Assembly: GCF_020873875.1 (NCBI RefSeq)
Contig: NZ_JAHWGU010000002.1
Coordinates: 409,697-473,696, forward strand
Reading direction: 5' to 3'
Length of the DNA: 64,000 nucleotides
Origin: Actinoplanes sp. DH11
Lineage (GTDB): Bacteria > Actinomycetota > Actinomycetes > Mycobacteriales > Micromonosporaceae
Position numbers and translations under genes: made by a program. This document shows, piece after piece, positions 23,396 through 32,569 of this stretch (positions are counted from its first letter, which is position 1; each line of letters opens with the position of its first letter). A model generated the notes under the pieces. The model saw only the letters and a list, made by a program, of their open reading frames with translations. It ran no database searches and had not been told where the DNA came from.

Positions 23396-26300
23396 TCATC
23401 GGGTGGTGAAGGTGTAGGTGCCGGACGGCACCCGGTATTCGGCGTAGCCGCCGCTGGTGCGCAGGAACTTCGCCCGGCGCGGGGTGCCGGTGACCCGGCC
23501 GCCCAGCGTCGGCACCTGGATGAGGGCGGTGGTGTTCGGCGGGACGGTGACGGTCAGTCGCAGCCGGTTGCCCTCGCGCTTCCACTCGGACCGGGCGGTG
23601 CCCTGCGGCGTGGTGTAGTGGCCCTTCACGAAGGTCAGGTCACCGACGACCTTGGGCTGGATGACGAGGTCCCGGTAGGCGGTGGTGCCCTCGGCGGCGC
23701 GGATGCCGGCGAGGCCGGCGTGGAACCACTCCTCGATCTGGGCGAGGATCATGTGGTTCTTGGAGTCGCCGCGGTTCCACCGCTCCCCCATGGTCGTCAT
23801 CCCGCCCGGGTTGGCGACCGTCGGCTCCATGAAGTAGCCGTAGCTGGGCTGCTCGTCCTGAAGGATCAGGTCCCACAGCACGTCGTCGCGGCCACCCGCG
23901 GACAGCGCCCGCACGGTCGGGGCCATGCCGATGGTGCCGCCGCTGAAGTGCGGTCCGTCGCCGTTCGGGTGGAAGGCGTAGATCATCGCCACCAGCCCGT
24001 CGAGGACGGCCTGCCGCTCGGGCCCGGGCACCAGACCGGCGTCCAGGGCGAGCGCCTGCGCGGACTGGGAGACAGCGCCGTTGTCCGCGTAGAGGCGCCG
24101 CGCCGGGTCCCAGAAGGCGTTGTTGAACGCCGTCCTGATGTCGGCCGCCAGGGCGGTGTACTTGGCGGCGTCCGCCTGATGTCCGGTCAGCCGGGCCAGC
24201 TCGGCCAGCTCCTTGATCATCAGGTAGTAGCCCCAGGTGCCGGTGATCCGCCCGGAGACCGGCTCGGCCGACACCCAGTCGGCGAGGGCGGCGTCGACGA
24301 TGTTGCCGACCGCCTTCTGCCGGGCGATGTAGTCGGCGAACCGCACCATCGGCTCGTAGTAGCGGGCCGCCGTCTCGGTGTCGCCGTACAGCTGCCGCAG
24401 GAAGCCGGGCACCAGGATTATCGCGTTGCCCCAGTTGATCTCGTCGCCGAAGCGGCCGGTGTAGCCCCAGTCGTAGACCGGGGTCTTGAGGGCGACGTTG
24501 CCGGCCATCGGGGTGTCCGCGATGGACTGGCCTTCGACCAGGTGCCGTTCGTGGGTGCGCAGGTAGGCGGAGAGGTCGAAGTCGCGGTGGATCGAGCCCA
24601 TCGGCATCGTGTAGTCGGCCGGGTAGGACAGCTTCTCCCGGCCGGGGCAGTCGGTGAAGACGCTCATGATGTTGCCGGCGAACGAGTACCAGGCCATCTG
24701 GTGGATCCGGTTGACCCGGGCGTTCGAGGTGGTCACCGCGCCGGCGAGCGGCGTCTCGGCCTGCACCCGCAGTCCGGTGATCGTGTCCGTGGCCGGGACG
24801 TAGTCGAGAGGCAGGCCGGTGACCTGCACCCACTGCATGCCGAAGTAGTTGAAGTCCGGCCGCCAGGTCTCACCGCCGCGCAGCCCGGCCGTCGTGTAGG
24901 TGTTGAACAGGTCGACACCGCGGCTGCCGCCACCGCCCTTGAGCGACGCCTGGTCCACAGTGCCGTCAGCCGCGAGGGATTCGGCCGGTGAGATGCGGAT
25001 CGTGGTGCCGGCCGGGACTCCACCCGTGAGCTTGAGCAGGGGAAACCCGACGATGTTCTGCCCGAGGTCGAACACCCACGTGCCCGGCACCGGGTTGGTG
25101 ATCTTCACCGGTTCGTACCGGTCGGCGATCGTTATCGGCGGTGCGGTGCGGCCGACCAGCTTGGTCGCCAGGTTCGGCGGCGGCGCGATGCCGGCGGCGA
25201 TCCAGCCGGTGGGGGTGCCGTCCCGCCGCTTCGCGGTCGCCGACCGGTCGGAACCAGGCTGGTCCCAGCCGGGCTGTTCCCGGCGGGCGTCGTAATCCGA
25301 GCCCGAATACCAGGCGTCGGTCTGGAGGGCGCCGAGCGCGGTGCGCCACTCACGGTCCGAGACGATCACCGTCTCGCGACCATCGGTGTACGTGATCTCG
25401 AGTCGCGCGATGAACCGAGGCGTGACGGCCGCTCCCGCGCTGGCGTCACTGGCGGCGATGTTGTTGCCGGAGCCGGTGACCGCCGCCCCGGCCGGGTGCG
25501 GCTTCGACAGGCCGGGCGTGAAAGTGATGCTGTCCGTGCCGATCGCGGTGATGACCCGGGATTCCAGGTTGACGCCGCCGTCGCCGGTGTCGACGTTGAT
25601 CGTGCCGCCGACGTGGTAGCCGGTGACGGCGCTCAGCGTGACGGTGGTGGCGCCGGCCTCGACGTCGGCGGTCAGCGTGCCGCTGCCCTTGAGCTGGCTC
25701 TGCCACCAGGAGTACGGCGCGGTCCGCCCGACGGCCGGGTTGGTGACGCTGCGCCGCACGTAGGCGGGGCCGTTGCCGAGGCGTACCCCGACGGCGTTGG
25801 TCCCTTTGCGCAGGTCGCCGGTGATGTCGTAGACGCGGTACTCGGCCGAGAGCTGGTAGTTGGCGTAGCCGGGCGCCAGCACCTCGTCGGTCAGCCCGCG
25901 CCCGTTGACGGTGGCGAGGTGCATGCCGACGCCGCAGAGGTAGAGCCGCGCCCGGGCGACCTTGCGGCGCGGGTCGGCGGTGAACTGCCGGGCGAAGATC
26001 GGCATCGGCTGGGTCTCGGTGCGTCCGGGGTGTTCGATCCACCGGGCGGCTCCCCAGTCGCCCTGGTCGAGCAGGCCCATCTCCCAGGACGACGGCGCGC
26101 TCCACCCGGTGGCGTGACCGCTGGCGTCCCAGGCGCGGACCTGCCAGCTCAGTCGCTGGCGGGAGGTGAGCTGTTTGCCGCCGTATCGGACGCCGGACTG
26201 GACCGGCGAGCTGACCTTGCCGGAGTCCCAGAGCAGCCGGTCACGGCCCGCGTCCCAGACCCGGATCTGGTACGCGGTCTGCCGGTCGGCGGCAGCGGAT

Positions 26301-26494
26301 GAGGTCTCGGCGAACCGCCAGCTCAGCACGGGGTTGCGGCTGTCGAGGCCGAGAGGCCGGTCGGGGCGGCCGTCGACCCGCAGGCCGACCACGCGCAGGC
26401 CATGACTGGTGCCTGTCGCCTCTGCCGGGCCGCCGGTCAGCAAGGTCGCGGAGGGGACGGCAAGGGACAATCCGAGTGCTGTACGTCGTTTCAC
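23396..26494 (-). CDS. Secreted GH78 alpha-L-rhamnosidase with inserted beta domain
   Basis: The 1032-residue precursor (GTG at 26494, signal peptide ending near AEATG) has the GH78 layout: N-terminal beta domains, the (alpha/alpha)6 catalytic barrel (NRIHQMAWYSFAGNIMSVFTDCPGREKLSYPAD, in parts; DEINWGNA; TMGERWNRGDSKNH) and a C-terminal beta domain. It should release terminal L-rhamnose. Residues about 272-345 form an extra module (GATTVTLSAVTGYHVGG, DSITFTPGLSKPHPAGAAV) inside the N-terminal binding domain; this is a Thr/Val/Gly-rich fold seen in many actinobacterial secreted proteins. The start overlaps the upstream binding-protein stop by 4 bp (GTGA). Confidence 0.92.
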   Translation of the reverse strand: MKRRTALGLSLAVPSATLLTGGPAEATGTSHGLRVVGLRVDGRPDRPLGLDSRNPVLSWRFAETSSAAADRQTAYQIRVWDAGRDRLLWDSGKVSSPVQSGVRYGGKQLTSRQRLSWQVRAWDASGHATGWSAPSSWEMGLLDQGDWGAARWIEHPGRTETQPMPIFARQFTADPRRKVARARLYLCGVGMHLATVNGRGLTDEVLAPGYANYQLSAEYRVYDITGDLRKGTNAVGVRLGNGPAYVRRSVTNPAVGRTAPYSWWQSQLKGSGTLTADVEAGATTVTLSAVTGYHVGGTINVDTGDGGVNLESRVITAIGTDSITFTPGLSKPHPAGAAVTGSGNNIAASDASAGAAVTPRFIARLEITYTDGRETVIVSDREWRTALGALQTDAWYSGSDYDARREQPGWDQPGSDRSATAKRRDGTPTGWIAAGIAPPPNLATKLVGRTAPPITIADRYEPVKITNPVPGTWVFDLGQNIVGFPLLKLTGGVPAGTTIRISPAESLAADGTVDQASLKGGGGSRGVDLFNTYTTAGLRGGETWRPDFNYFGMQWVQVTGLPLDYVPATDTITGLRVQAETPLAGAVTTSNARVNRIHQMAWYSFAGNIMSVFTDCPGREKLSYPADYTMPMGSIHRDFDLSAYLRTHERHLVEGQSIADTPMAGNVALKTPVYDWGYTGRFGDEINWGNAIILVPGFLRQLYGDTETAARYYEPMVRFADYIARQKAVGNIVDAALADWVSAEPVSGRITGTWGYYLMIKELAELARLTGHQADAAKYTALAADIRTAFNNAFWDPARRLYADNGAVSQSAQALALDAGLVPGPERQAVLDGLVAMIYAFHPNGDGPHFSGGTIGMAPTVRALSAGGRDDVLWDLILQDEQPSYGYFMEPTVANPGGMTTMGERWNRGDSKNHMILAQIEEWFHAGLAGIRAAEGTTAYRDLVIQPKVVGDLTFVKGHYTTPQGTARSEWKREGNRLRLTVTVPPNTTALIQVPTLGGRVTGTPRRAKFLRTSGGYAEYRVPSGTYTFTTR

Positions 26495-27759
26495 GATCCC
26501 GCCTTGTAGTCGGTGTCCATGTCCGTGAGGACCTCGTCGGCCGTCGCCTGGTTGCTGAAGATCTCCTGCAGGCCGCTGAGCATGGTCTGCTGCACCTTGG
26601 CGTTGGGCCAGAGCTGGTCCATGAACGGCACGGTGCGGTTGTCCTTGACGAACGTGGTCAGGTCGGCCAGGCCAGGGTCGACGGTGGTGCCGGCGTCCGG
26701 CAGGGTCGGCAGGCTGCCCTGCGCCTCGTTGAAGATCTTCATGCCCGCCGGCGACATCACGAAGGTGACGAACTTCAGCGCGAGTTCCTTGTTCTTGGCC
26801 TTGGCGTTGATGCCGTACCCGGCTCCGGCGGCCGCGGGCATGACGAAGCTCGCCGGGTCGTCGGTGGCGGGCAGCGCCTTCATGGTGAACGTGCCGCTGG
26901 GGTTCTTCTGCTTGAGCAACCCGATGATCCAGTTGCCCTGAATGATGCCGAGCGTCTTCCCGGTGGCGGCGAGCGTCTGGCTGGCCTCGTAACTGGTTCC
27001 CAGGGGGTCCTTCTGGAAGCAGCCAGCGCTGTTCATCTCCTGGTACTTGGCCATCGCGGTGGTCCACGGCGAACCGGCGAAGGTGGCCTGGCCGGCGGCC
27101 ATCTTCGTGTCGAAGTCGGAGTCGGTGCCGTAGACGGTGGTGGCGACCAGGGCGTACAGGGCGATCTGGGTGACCCAGTTGTCCTGGATGCCGAGCGCGA
27201 AGGCGGGAGTGCCCTTGCCGGCCGCGTCCTTGCAGAACGTCAGCAGGTCGGTCCACGTGCCCGGCGCGGTCAGGCCGGCTTTCGTCATGGCCTCGTCGTT
27301 GTAGACGGCGCCGATGCCGTTGAGCCCGAACAGCGCGTTGTAGGTCTTGCCCTCGTACTGGGCGACCTTCTTGAATGACTCCGGCAGCTGCCCGGCCCAC
27401 GGCTGGTCGGACAGGTCGAGCAGATAGCCGGGCTTGGCGATCACGTACGTGGCGCCGGGGTTGCCGTTGCCCGGCCACACGGTCATCACGTCCGGCGCGG
27501 TGCCGGAGGACAACTGGGTGCGGATCTGCTGCTGGTACTGGTCGGCGCCGCTGGTCGTCAGGTTGACCGTGACACCGGGGTTGGCGGCCTTGAACGCGTC
27601 GACGACCTTCTCGACGGAGCCCTGGTCGACCGAGGCGATGGTGAGCGTCTGGTTGTCGCCGCCGGCACCGGATCCGGATCCGGTGCCGCTGGAGCAGGCG
27701 GCGAGCAAGGTGGCGGCGGTCATCGCGGCGGCGACGGCCGCCGATCTGCGAGTACGCAT
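26491..27759 (-). CDS. ABC sugar-binding lipoprotein (rhamnoside operon)
   Basis: The 422-residue precursor has a lipoprotein signal (TLLAACSSG) followed by a Gly/Ser linker. Its periplasmic-binding-type core is of the CUT1 sugar class (TLTIASVDQGSVEKVVDAFKAANPGVTVN split; TAPDVMTVWPGN; GYGINAKAKNKELALKFVTF). The ATG at 27759 is chosen for GGGAGAACGC just upstream. It lies between the two GH78 genes and serves the two permeases encoded first in the operon, presumably binding rhamnose-containing oligosaccharides or glycosides. Its first 40 bp overlap the end of the preceding GH78 gene. Confidence 0.92.
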   Translation of the reverse strand: MRTRRSAAVAAAMTAATLLAACSSGTGSGSGAGGDNQTLTIASVDQGSVEKVVDAFKAANPGVTVNLTTSGADQYQQQIRTQLSSGTAPDVMTVWPGNGNPGATYVIAKPGYLLDLSDQPWAGQLPESFKKVAQYEGKTYNALFGLNGIGAVYNDEAMTKAGLTAPGTWTDLLTFCKDAAGKGTPAFALGIQDNWVTQIALYALVATTVYGTDSDFDTKMAAGQATFAGSPWTTAMAKYQEMNSAGCFQKDPLGTSYEASQTLAATGKTLGIIQGNWIIGLLKQKNPSGTFTMKALPATDDPASFVMPAAAGAGYGINAKAKNKELALKFVTFVMSPAGMKIFNEAQGSLPTLPDAGTTVDPGLADLTTFVKDNRTVPFMDQLWPNAKVQQTMLSGLQEIFSNQATADEVLTDMDTDYKAGS

Positions 27760-30410
27760 GCGTTCTCCCACTGTGGAGATGAATCAGACGGGGTGGTGGA
27801 AGCGGTGAAGGCGTAGCGGCCGGACGTCAGCCGCAGGGTGAGCCCGGCGGCGGACGGTTCGGCCCGGGCGACCCCGGGTGTGTCGGCGGCGGGCAGGTCG
27901 TTCTCGCGCACGCTGCCGGGGTCGGTGGTCGGAATCCGCAGTACGGCGGTGCAGCCCGGCGGCACCGTGACGGTCACGGTGAGCCGGTCGTCATCGCGGG
28001 ACCAGCCGCAGGCCACCAGGCCGCGGGCGGTCTCCTGCTCGGCGCGGGCCCAGGTGAGGCGCCCGCCCGGGGTGGGGCGCAGCAGCAGCTCGGACCAGGC
28101 GACCGAGTCCGGTGTCTGGTCGATGCCGGCGACCCGGCCGTAGAGCCAGTCGCCGACGCTGCCCAGGCTGTAGTGGTTGAAGGAGTTCATCGCGGCGGAC
28201 TGGAAGCCGCCGTGGTCGGTCCAGCCGTCCCAGCGCTCCCAGATCGTGGTGGCGCCGTGCCGGATCGAGTACATCCAGGAGGGGTATTCGTCCTGGTGGA
28301 GCAGTGCGTAGGCGAGGTCGCTGCGACCGTGTTCGGACAGCACCGGGCACAACAGCGACACCCCGACGAAGCCGGTGGTCAGCCGGTTGCCGCGGCCTTC
28401 GATGTCGGCCGCCAGGTGGGCGACCGCCGCTCCGGCGAGGTTCTCCGGGAGCAGACCGAAACCCAGGGCCAGGAGGTACGAGGTCTGCGTCGCACCCTTG
28501 ACGCTGCCGTCGTCCCCCACGAACGCGGCGACGAACGCCCGCTTGATCGCGGCGTGCAGGGCCGTCCACTCGCCGGACGGCCGGCCGAGCACGTCCGCGG
28601 CCGCCGCGACGATCTCCGTGCTGCGCGCGAAGTACGCGGTCGCCAGCACGTCCCGGGGCGTGTCGGCGTCGATCTGGAGCCAGTCGCCGTAGGAGTTGCC
28701 GGTGCGGTGCTGCCAGATCAGGCCCGGATTGTGCCGGTGGATGTGCCGCACCCAGGCGGCCATCGCGTCGAAGCAGCGCTCCAGGGTCCGCCGGTCGCCG
28801 TAGGTGCGCCACAGCAACCACGGGATGATCACGCCGGCGTCGCCCCAGGCCGGGGCGCCCTCCCGCTCGAAGGCGATGATCGGAGCGACGTCCCGGAACG
28901 CGCCGTCGTCGTTCTGGCCGTCGACGACGTCGCGCAGCCAGCGGGCGAAGAACGCGGACACGTCGGCGTTGCGGGTCGCTGTCGGCGCGAACACCTGGGC
29001 GTCGGCGAGCCAGCCGAGTCGTTCGTCGCGTTGCGGGCAGTCGGTGGGTACAGCGACGAAGTTGCCGCGCTGCCCCCAGCCGATGTTGGCGTGCAACTGG
29101 TTGACGAGCGGGTCGTCGCACTCGAACCGGCCGGTCCAGGGTGTGTCGCTGTGCAACACCCGGGCCACCGCGCCGGGTGCCTCGGTGCAGCCGGTGACCT
29201 CGGCGTACCGGAAGCCGTGGAAGGTGAACCGCGGTTCGAAGGTCTCGGTGTCGCCGCCGGCGGTGAGGTAGGTATCGGTGGCGGCGGCCCGGCGCAGGTT
29301 CGCGACGTAGAGTTCGCCGTCCGCCAGGACCTCGGCGTGCCGGACCACGATCCGCCGGCCGCCGGGCATTCCCGGCAACGTGAGCCGCACCCGGCCGACG
29401 AGGTTCTGCCCGAAGTCGATGACGAACCGGTCCGGTCCCCGCCGGTCCACCGCGACGGCCGGCAGCTCGGTGACGACCCGGATCGGCTCGTCGGGTTCGG
29501 CGACCAGCGGCCCGGTCCCGGTGTCGAGCACGGCGACCGACCGGTCGGCCGACACGGCGCGGCGGGCGTCGACGTACTGGCCCATCATCAGGTCGGCGGA
29601 CCGGATCGGGCCGTCGCTCTCGGTCCAGTCGCCGCCGGTGGCGATGATCTGCTGGGAGCCGTCCGGGAGGTCCACCACCAGTTGGGCGAGGAAGGCGGGC
29701 GCGTCGCCGTAGTGGCGGGCCGGGCGGCGCGGGTCGAAGCCGACGTAGCCGCTCCACCAGCCGTCGGCGACGACCGCGCCGAGGGAGTTGTCGCCGGCTC
29801 GCAGCTGATCGGTGACGTCGTAGGTCTGGTACTGGATCCGGTGGTGGTACTCGGTCCAGCCCGGCGCGAGTTCCCGGTCGCCGACGCGGGCGCCGTTGAG
29901 CTCCGGTTCGTAGACCCCGCGGGCGGTGGCGTACAGCCGGGCGCGCACCGGGCGCTGCGCCAGCCGGAACCCGTGCCGCAGGTAGAGCGGCGCCTCCTGC
30001 GGGCCGGGCGAGACGAGGTCCTCGTCGGTCGGCGGGTCGACCGGCGGCAGCGCCACCGGATCGCGGCCGATCCACACCGCGGTCCAGTCCTCGGGGTGCA
30101 GCAGGCCGGTCTCGAACCAGGTCTCGGCGGCGCCGGTGGGCGTACCCTGCTCGTCCCAGATCTCGACGCGCCAGTGATAGCGGGTCGCCGAGCGCAACCT
30201 CGCGCCTTCCCAGGGAATGAGGATGGTGTCGGCGGACTCGCGCCGGCCGGTGTCCCAGACGATCTCGCCGCCGGCGGTCACCGTGATGCGGTAGGCGCTC
30301 TGCGCCGCACCGCGCCGATCGGAGCGCAGCTTCCACGACAACCGCGGCTGGGGTTCGCCGAGTCCGAGGGGCTCGGTGCGCTGTTCTGTCTGCAAGCCGT
30401 AGGGGATCAT
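27720..30410 (-). CDS. GH78 alpha-L-rhamnosidase, intracellular form
   Basis: The 896-residue protein has no signal peptide and shows the GH78 hallmarks: an N-terminal beta-sandwich (PRLSWKLRSD; YQTYDVTDQL), the catalytic core with TDCPQRDERLGWLADAQVF, and the C-terminal WERWDGWTDHGGFQ and SFNHYSLGSVGDWLY motifs. It would cleave imported rhamnosides in the cytoplasm, complementing the secreted GH78 of the same operon. Its ATG overlaps the stop of the permease gene by 4 bp. Its last 40 bp overlap the start of the binding-protein gene, in another frame. The final 20 or so residues look like untidy read-through past the usual family end. Confidence 0.93.
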   Translation of the reverse strand: MIPYGLQTEQRTEPLGLGEPQPRLSWKLRSDRRGAAQSAYRITVTAGGEIVWDTGRRESADTILIPWEGARLRSATRYHWRVEIWDEQGTPTGAAETWFETGLLHPEDWTAVWIGRDPVALPPVDPPTDEDLVSPGPQEAPLYLRHGFRLAQRPVRARLYATARGVYEPELNGARVGDRELAPGWTEYHHRIQYQTYDVTDQLRAGDNSLGAVVADGWWSGYVGFDPRRPARHYGDAPAFLAQLVVDLPDGSQQIIATGGDWTESDGPIRSADLMMGQYVDARRAVSADRSVAVLDTGTGPLVAEPDEPIRVVTELPAVAVDRRGPDRFVIDFGQNLVGRVRLTLPGMPGGRRIVVRHAEVLADGELYVANLRRAAATDTYLTAGGDTETFEPRFTFHGFRYAEVTGCTEAPGAVARVLHSDTPWTGRFECDDPLVNQLHANIGWGQRGNFVAVPTDCPQRDERLGWLADAQVFAPTATRNADVSAFFARWLRDVVDGQNDDGAFRDVAPIIAFEREGAPAWGDAGVIIPWLLWRTYGDRRTLERCFDAMAAWVRHIHRHNPGLIWQHRTGNSYGDWLQIDADTPRDVLATAYFARSTEIVAAAADVLGRPSGEWTALHAAIKRAFVAAFVGDDGSVKGATQTSYLLALGFGLLPENLAGAAVAHLAADIEGRGNRLTTGFVGVSLLCPVLSEHGRSDLAYALLHQDEYPSWMYSIRHGATTIWERWDGWTDHGGFQSAAMNSFNHYSLGSVGDWLYGRVAGIDQTPDSVAWSELLLRPTPGGRLTWARAEQETARGLVACGWSRDDDRLTVTVTVPPGCTAVLRIPTTDPGSVRENDLPAADTPGVARAEPSAAGLTLRLTSGRYAFTASTTPSDSSPQWENACVLADRRPSPPR

Positions 30411-31228
30411 CCCTTCAGCCCTCCCGCGAATCCGTTGATGATGCTGCGCTGCAGGGCCAGGTAGACCGCCAGCACCGGGACGATGCTGATCAGCAGCGCG
30501 GCGAAGATGAGGTTCCAGTCGGAGACGAACTGGCCGACGAACCCGGCGACCGCGACCGGCATGGTCTGCTGATCACTGCCGGACAGGTAGAGCAGCGGGG
30601 TGAAGAAGTCGTTCCACACGCTGACGGTGTTGAGCACCAGCGCGGTCACCGTGATCGGCTTGAGCATCGGCAGCACCACGTAGCGGAAGGCGGTCAGCGG
30701 CCCGCAGCCGTCGATGGTGGCGGCCTCCTCGAAGTCGCGCGGCAGCGCCCGCAGGAAGCCGACGTACAGGAACGTGGTGAACGGGACCTGCAACCCGGCG
30801 TAGAACAGCACCAGCGACCAGACCGAGCCGAGCAGCCCCAGGTCGCGGATGGTCTGGTAGAGCGGCAGCGCGGCCAGCTGGAACGGCAGGATCAGGCCGA
30901 GCATGATCAGCAGGAAGGTGCCGCGGGACCAGTGCGCGGTGGAACGTGCGAGGGGATAGGCGGCCAGCGACGACACGGCGAGCACGATCAGGACGCTGAC
31001 CGCGGTCACGATCACACTGTTGATCAGGGCACCGCCGAGACCGCCTTCCTGCCACGCCTGGGTGAAGTTGGCGAGGGTGGGTGCGGTGGTGGGACTGATC
31101 GGGGACGAGGTGTCGGACGGGGCCCGGATCGCGAGGTTGACCAGGACGTAGACCGGGAAGGCGAAGACGATCGCCACCGCGATCATGAGCATTTCGAGCG
31201 CGAGGGTACGCCGGGTGTAGCGGTTCAT
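30407..31228 (-). CDS. ABC sugar permease, inner-membrane subunit 2
   Basis: The 273-residue CUT1 permease has six membrane helices and the cytoplasmic coupling loop EEAATIDGCGPLTAFRYVVLP. It overlaps both neighbours by 4 bp and so belongs to one tightly coupled operon. With the partner permease and the binding protein at 26491-27759 it forms an importer. No ATPase gene is nearby, as usual in actinomycetes where MsiK serves several importers. Confidence 0.93.
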   Translation of the reverse strand: MNRYTRRTLALEMLMIAVAIVFAFPVYVLVNLAIRAPSDTSSPISPTTAPTLANFTQAWQEGGLGGALINSVIVTAVSVLIVLAVSSLAAYPLARSTAHWSRGTFLLIMLGLILPFQLAALPLYQTIRDLGLLGSVWSLVLFYAGLQVPFTTFLYVGFLRALPRDFEEAATIDGCGPLTAFRYVVLPMLKPITVTALVLNTVSVWNDFFTPLLYLSGSDQQTMPVAVAGFVGQFVSDWNLIFAALLISIVPVLAVYLALQRSIINGFAGGLKG

Positions 31229-32157
31229 GACGCGGCCCTCTCATTGCGGTTCAGGACGGCGTACTGGCCGGCGGACGCGACCGCGACGATGGCGGTGAGC
31301 ACCACGGCGAGCGCGATGCTGTAGCCGAACTCGCCGAGGGTGAACGCGTCCTTGTAGATCAGCGTGGAGATGGTGTCGGTGGCGTGCCCGGGTCCGCCGC
31401 CGGTCAGGGCGTAGACCTGGTCGAACAGCTTGATCCCGCCGATGATCGACAGCATCAGGTTGATGGTGAGCGCCGGTGCCAGCAGTGGGCGGACGACCGA
31501 CCAGAAGCGGCGGACCGGGCCGCTGCCGTCGATGGCGGCCGCTTCGTAGATCTCTTTGGGGATCGACTGCAGCCCGGCCAGGAAGATGACCATCGAGTAG
31601 CCGGCGAACTGCCACACCACCACCAGGACGATCATCCAGAGAGCCAGGTCGGGGTCGCCGAGCCAGTTCTGCCGCCAGGAGTCCAGACCGATCGCGCTGA
31701 GCAGGCTGTTGACCGCGCCGTCCGGACCCAGCAGGTTGCGCCACAGGTAGGCGGTGACGATCGGAGTGATCACCGCCGGGGCGAACAGCAGGGCGCGCAG
31801 GAAGTTCCGGCTCTTGATCATGGTGTTGACGCCGAGGGCCAGCAGCAGACCGATGCCGTTCTGGATCACGGTGATCGCGACGGCGATCAGCAGGGTGTGC
31901 CAGATGGCCTGCAGCGCGTCCGGGTCGTCGGCGATGGCGGTGAAGTTGTCCAGGCCGATGACGGCGAAGTCCGGGTCGAGGCCGTCCCAGTCGGTGAAGG
32001 CGTAGTAGACCCCGCGGGCGCTCGGGACGAGCACCACGAAGGTGAACAGCAGCAGTGCCGGGACGGTGAACCACCACGGTGGTGCGGCACGTCCCCGGCG
32101 GGACCGGGTAGGGACCGCGGTCCGTTCCGGGAGTCGTTCTTGCAGATCGGTTGTCAC
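31225..32157 (-). CDS. ABC sugar permease, inner-membrane subunit 1
   Basis: From the GTG at 32157 (MTTDLQERLPERTAV) the 310-residue protein has a charged N-terminus, six helices and the coupling loop YEAAAIDGSGPVRRFWSVVRP. It is the first gene of the leftward rhamnoside operon. The longer frame to 32235 is possible but lacks a good ribosome site and would run close to the operator. It pairs with the permease at 30407-31228. Confidence 0.92.
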   Translation of the reverse strand: MTTDLQERLPERTAVPTRSRRGRAAPPWWFTVPALLLFTFVVLVPSARGVYYAFTDWDGLDPDFAVIGLDNFTAIADDPDALQAIWHTLLIAVAITVIQNGIGLLLALGVNTMIKSRNFLRALLFAPAVITPIVTAYLWRNLLGPDGAVNSLLSAIGLDSWRQNWLGDPDLALWMIVLVVVWQFAGYSMVIFLAGLQSIPKEIYEAAAIDGSGPVRRFWSVVRPLLAPALTINLMLSIIGGIKLFDQVYALTGGGPGHATDTISTLIYKDAFTLGEFGYSIALAVVLTAIVAVASAGQYAVLNRNERAAS

Positions 32158-32250
32158 GGAGAACCCACCTTGCTGAATCGTTTCATGATCAGGTGGACGG
32201 CCGCGGCACCGACGCCGCGTCGGGGCGGCCACCACGGCGCCGGCGTGATG

Positions 32251-32393
32251 TGGGTAACGTTTTCCAAATGTTTCGCCGACCTTACGAGCGCGTGCCGAAC
32301 AGCGTCAAGAGGTTCGCGACTGCCTTTTCCCGGCGACAGCCCCCGGCTTCCGCAGGGCGCCGATGATCTCTATCGTGGGTAACGTTTCACCAA
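32251..32393. promoter_or_regulatory. Two LacI-type operators in the divergent gap
   Basis: TGGGTAACGTTTTCCAAA (32251-32268) and TGGGTAACGTTTCACCAA (32376-32393) are near copies with the central AACGTT of LacI-family sites. Their cores are 125 bp apart, which would allow looping. They lie between the rhamnoside operon and its divergent LacI gene. No other gene was found in the 412-bp gap. Confidence 0.75.
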
Positions 32394-32569
32394 GCAGGGA
32401 GAGTGCGTGCAGCACGGCCACACGGCTGCTGCTCGACCCCAGCACCGATCCCACCCGCCCGACCGCCCAGCTGAAGCTCTCCCCCACCGCCGTCCCACGG
32501 GGCACGACCGGGCCGCCACGCTGATCAGTACGCTTTGCTCGACCCGTCACTCAGCCCCGAGGAGGCCAG

